NCBI GenBank assembly: GCA_002367305.1
Contig: DFBG01000110.1
Location: 9,084-14,204, forward strand
Source of the DNA: Actinobacteria bacterium UBA3086
Lineage (GTDB): Bacteria > Actinomycetota > Coriobacteriia > Anaerosomatales > UBA3086
DNA: 5,121 nt
Direction of reading: 5' to 3'
Shown: piece by piece, positions 4,618 through 5,121 of the stretch
Layout: every line of letters begins with the position of its first letter
Numbering within the stretch: position 1 is the first letter of the stretch
The notes under the pieces: model-generated
What the model was told of the DNA's origin: nothing
Database searches by the model: none
The model's input: only the letters and a program-made list of their open reading frames with translations
Position numbers and translations under genes: made by a program

Positions 4618-5121
4618 ATGAAGGCCCTCACCAGGACAGCAACAGACACCCGCCGACGCGCGAGGGTATTCGCCACTGTGGCACTCGCCGCAGCGATGGT
4701 TCTCATGATGGTAGTACCGAGCTTCGGCGCCACCACTGTAAACCTGCACACCCCCCACGTTGGTGCGAGCAGCTCAACATTCAACAACGACCCAGACGAC
4801 GGCGGACTTTCCGCTGACGTCGTATGGCACTTCGTTCTCAACGGGCTTGATCGCGGAACGTCCGCGGCGCAGCTCACTGTGACATTCGCTGGGGCTGGAA
4901 CCTCAGTCGTCAACGCACGAGTCGTTGGCCAGGGACAGACTCAGCACTTCTACGTTGGAACCGCCGGACACGACGTTCTGGTGGGAGCGTACGCAATGGT
5001 CGACTCCGAGAGCACGGGGAACTTGGTTCTGAGCCACGTTTCTTACGATCAGGTCGAGCCTCCGGTTGACGAGGAGCCTCCGGTCGATGAAGAGCCCCCA
5101 GCGGATGATCCCCCAGCAGAC
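4618..5121 (+). CDS. Secreted surface protein with proline/acid-rich linker, 3' end outside window
   Basis: I do not recognise a named gene. The frame opens at ATG 4618, 8 bases after a near-perfect AAAGGAGG (4602-4609), and stays open for 168 codons to the window edge. Residues 1-38 form a Sec-type signal peptide: a basic start including TDTRRRAR (9-16), a hydrophobic core about 17-33, and a likely cleavage site near SFGA (35-38). Residues about 39-145 are a Thr/Val-rich, probably beta-strand domain with WHFVLNGLDRG (about 68-78), FAGAGTS (about 86-92) and a HFYVGTAGHDVLVGAY segment (about 104-119). It resembles repeated domains I recall in actinobacterial surface proteins, without a firm name. 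From residue 147 it enters EPPVDE-like repeats, a typical cell-wall-spanning linker. No cysteine is visible. A sorting signal or a membrane anchor may follow beyond the window. Expression is probably controlled by the palindrome and leader fold upstream. Confidence 0.85.
   Translation, partial: MKALTRTATDTRRRARVFATVALAAAMVLMMVVPSFGATTVNLHTPHVGASSSTFNNDPDDGGLSADVVWHFVLNGLDRGTSAAQLTVTFAGAGTSVVNARVVGQGQTQHFYVGTAGHDVLVGAYAMVDSESTGNLVLSHVSYDQVEPPVDEEPPVDEEPPADDPPAD
5056..5121 (+). repeat. In-frame 18-bp repeats encoding EPPVDE-type hexapeptides
   Basis: Three 18-base units, 5056-5073, 5074-5091 and 5092-5109, encode EPPVDE, EPPVDE and EPPADD, followed by PPAD at the window edge. The first two units differ only at silent third positions (GTT/GTC, GAC/GAT, GAG/GAA), so the peptide is kept while the DNA drifts. 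The array continues outside the window and probably varies in copy number. Confidence 0.8.

Noticed and set aside
4563..4913. Minus-strand frame opposite the surface-protein gene
   Set aside because: The + strand frame has a near-perfect ribosome binding site, a signal peptide and a linker repeat, so the opposite frame is a shadow.

Overview
The window reads as a piece of chromosome from a Gram-positive, probably anaerobic, high-G+C bacterium (about 60% G+C by eye). I infer an Actinomycetota of the Coriobacteriia/Anaerosomatia kind. The grounds are strong AGGAGG-type ribosome binding sites, GC-rich third positions, an oxygen-independent HemN-superfamily radical SAM enzyme, a ComGC-like pilin with spaced cysteines, and a secreted protein that ends in a proline/glutamate-rich linker. 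The assignment rests on remembered family resemblance, not on a search, and is only moderately secure.

All six genes lie on the + strand. Left block (1-2223): the 3' end of purD, then a HemN-superfamily radical SAM gene starting one base after the purD stop, then purE. PurD and PurE are enzymes of de novo IMP synthesis, so this is a partial purine locus with a radical SAM gene translated from inside it. Middle block (2319-4038): a single type IV pilin-like gene with no other pilus gene in view, then a stand-alone gene of the TIGR00300 (LOR/SDH, archaeal-type ornithine cyclodeaminase) family. Right block (4111-5121): msrB, a zinc-type methionine-R-sulfoxide reductase, then an AT-rich control region, then the 5' part of a secreted surface protein that runs off the window.

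The window looks like a run of core metabolic and cell-envelope genes. No mobile element, CRISPR array, tRNA or rRNA was seen. No intergenic gap exceeds about 110 bp, so there are no long empty stretches.

The most striking signal not explained by a gene is in front of the surface-protein gene. A 14-bp perfect palindrome (4529-4542) is followed by a predicted RNA fold (4559-4611). Its 11-bp stem, with one bulged A, pairs the whole Shine-Dalgarno sequence with an upstream anti-Shine-Dalgarno strand, and a second hairpin is nested inside. This suggests that translation of the surface protein is controlled by its leader.
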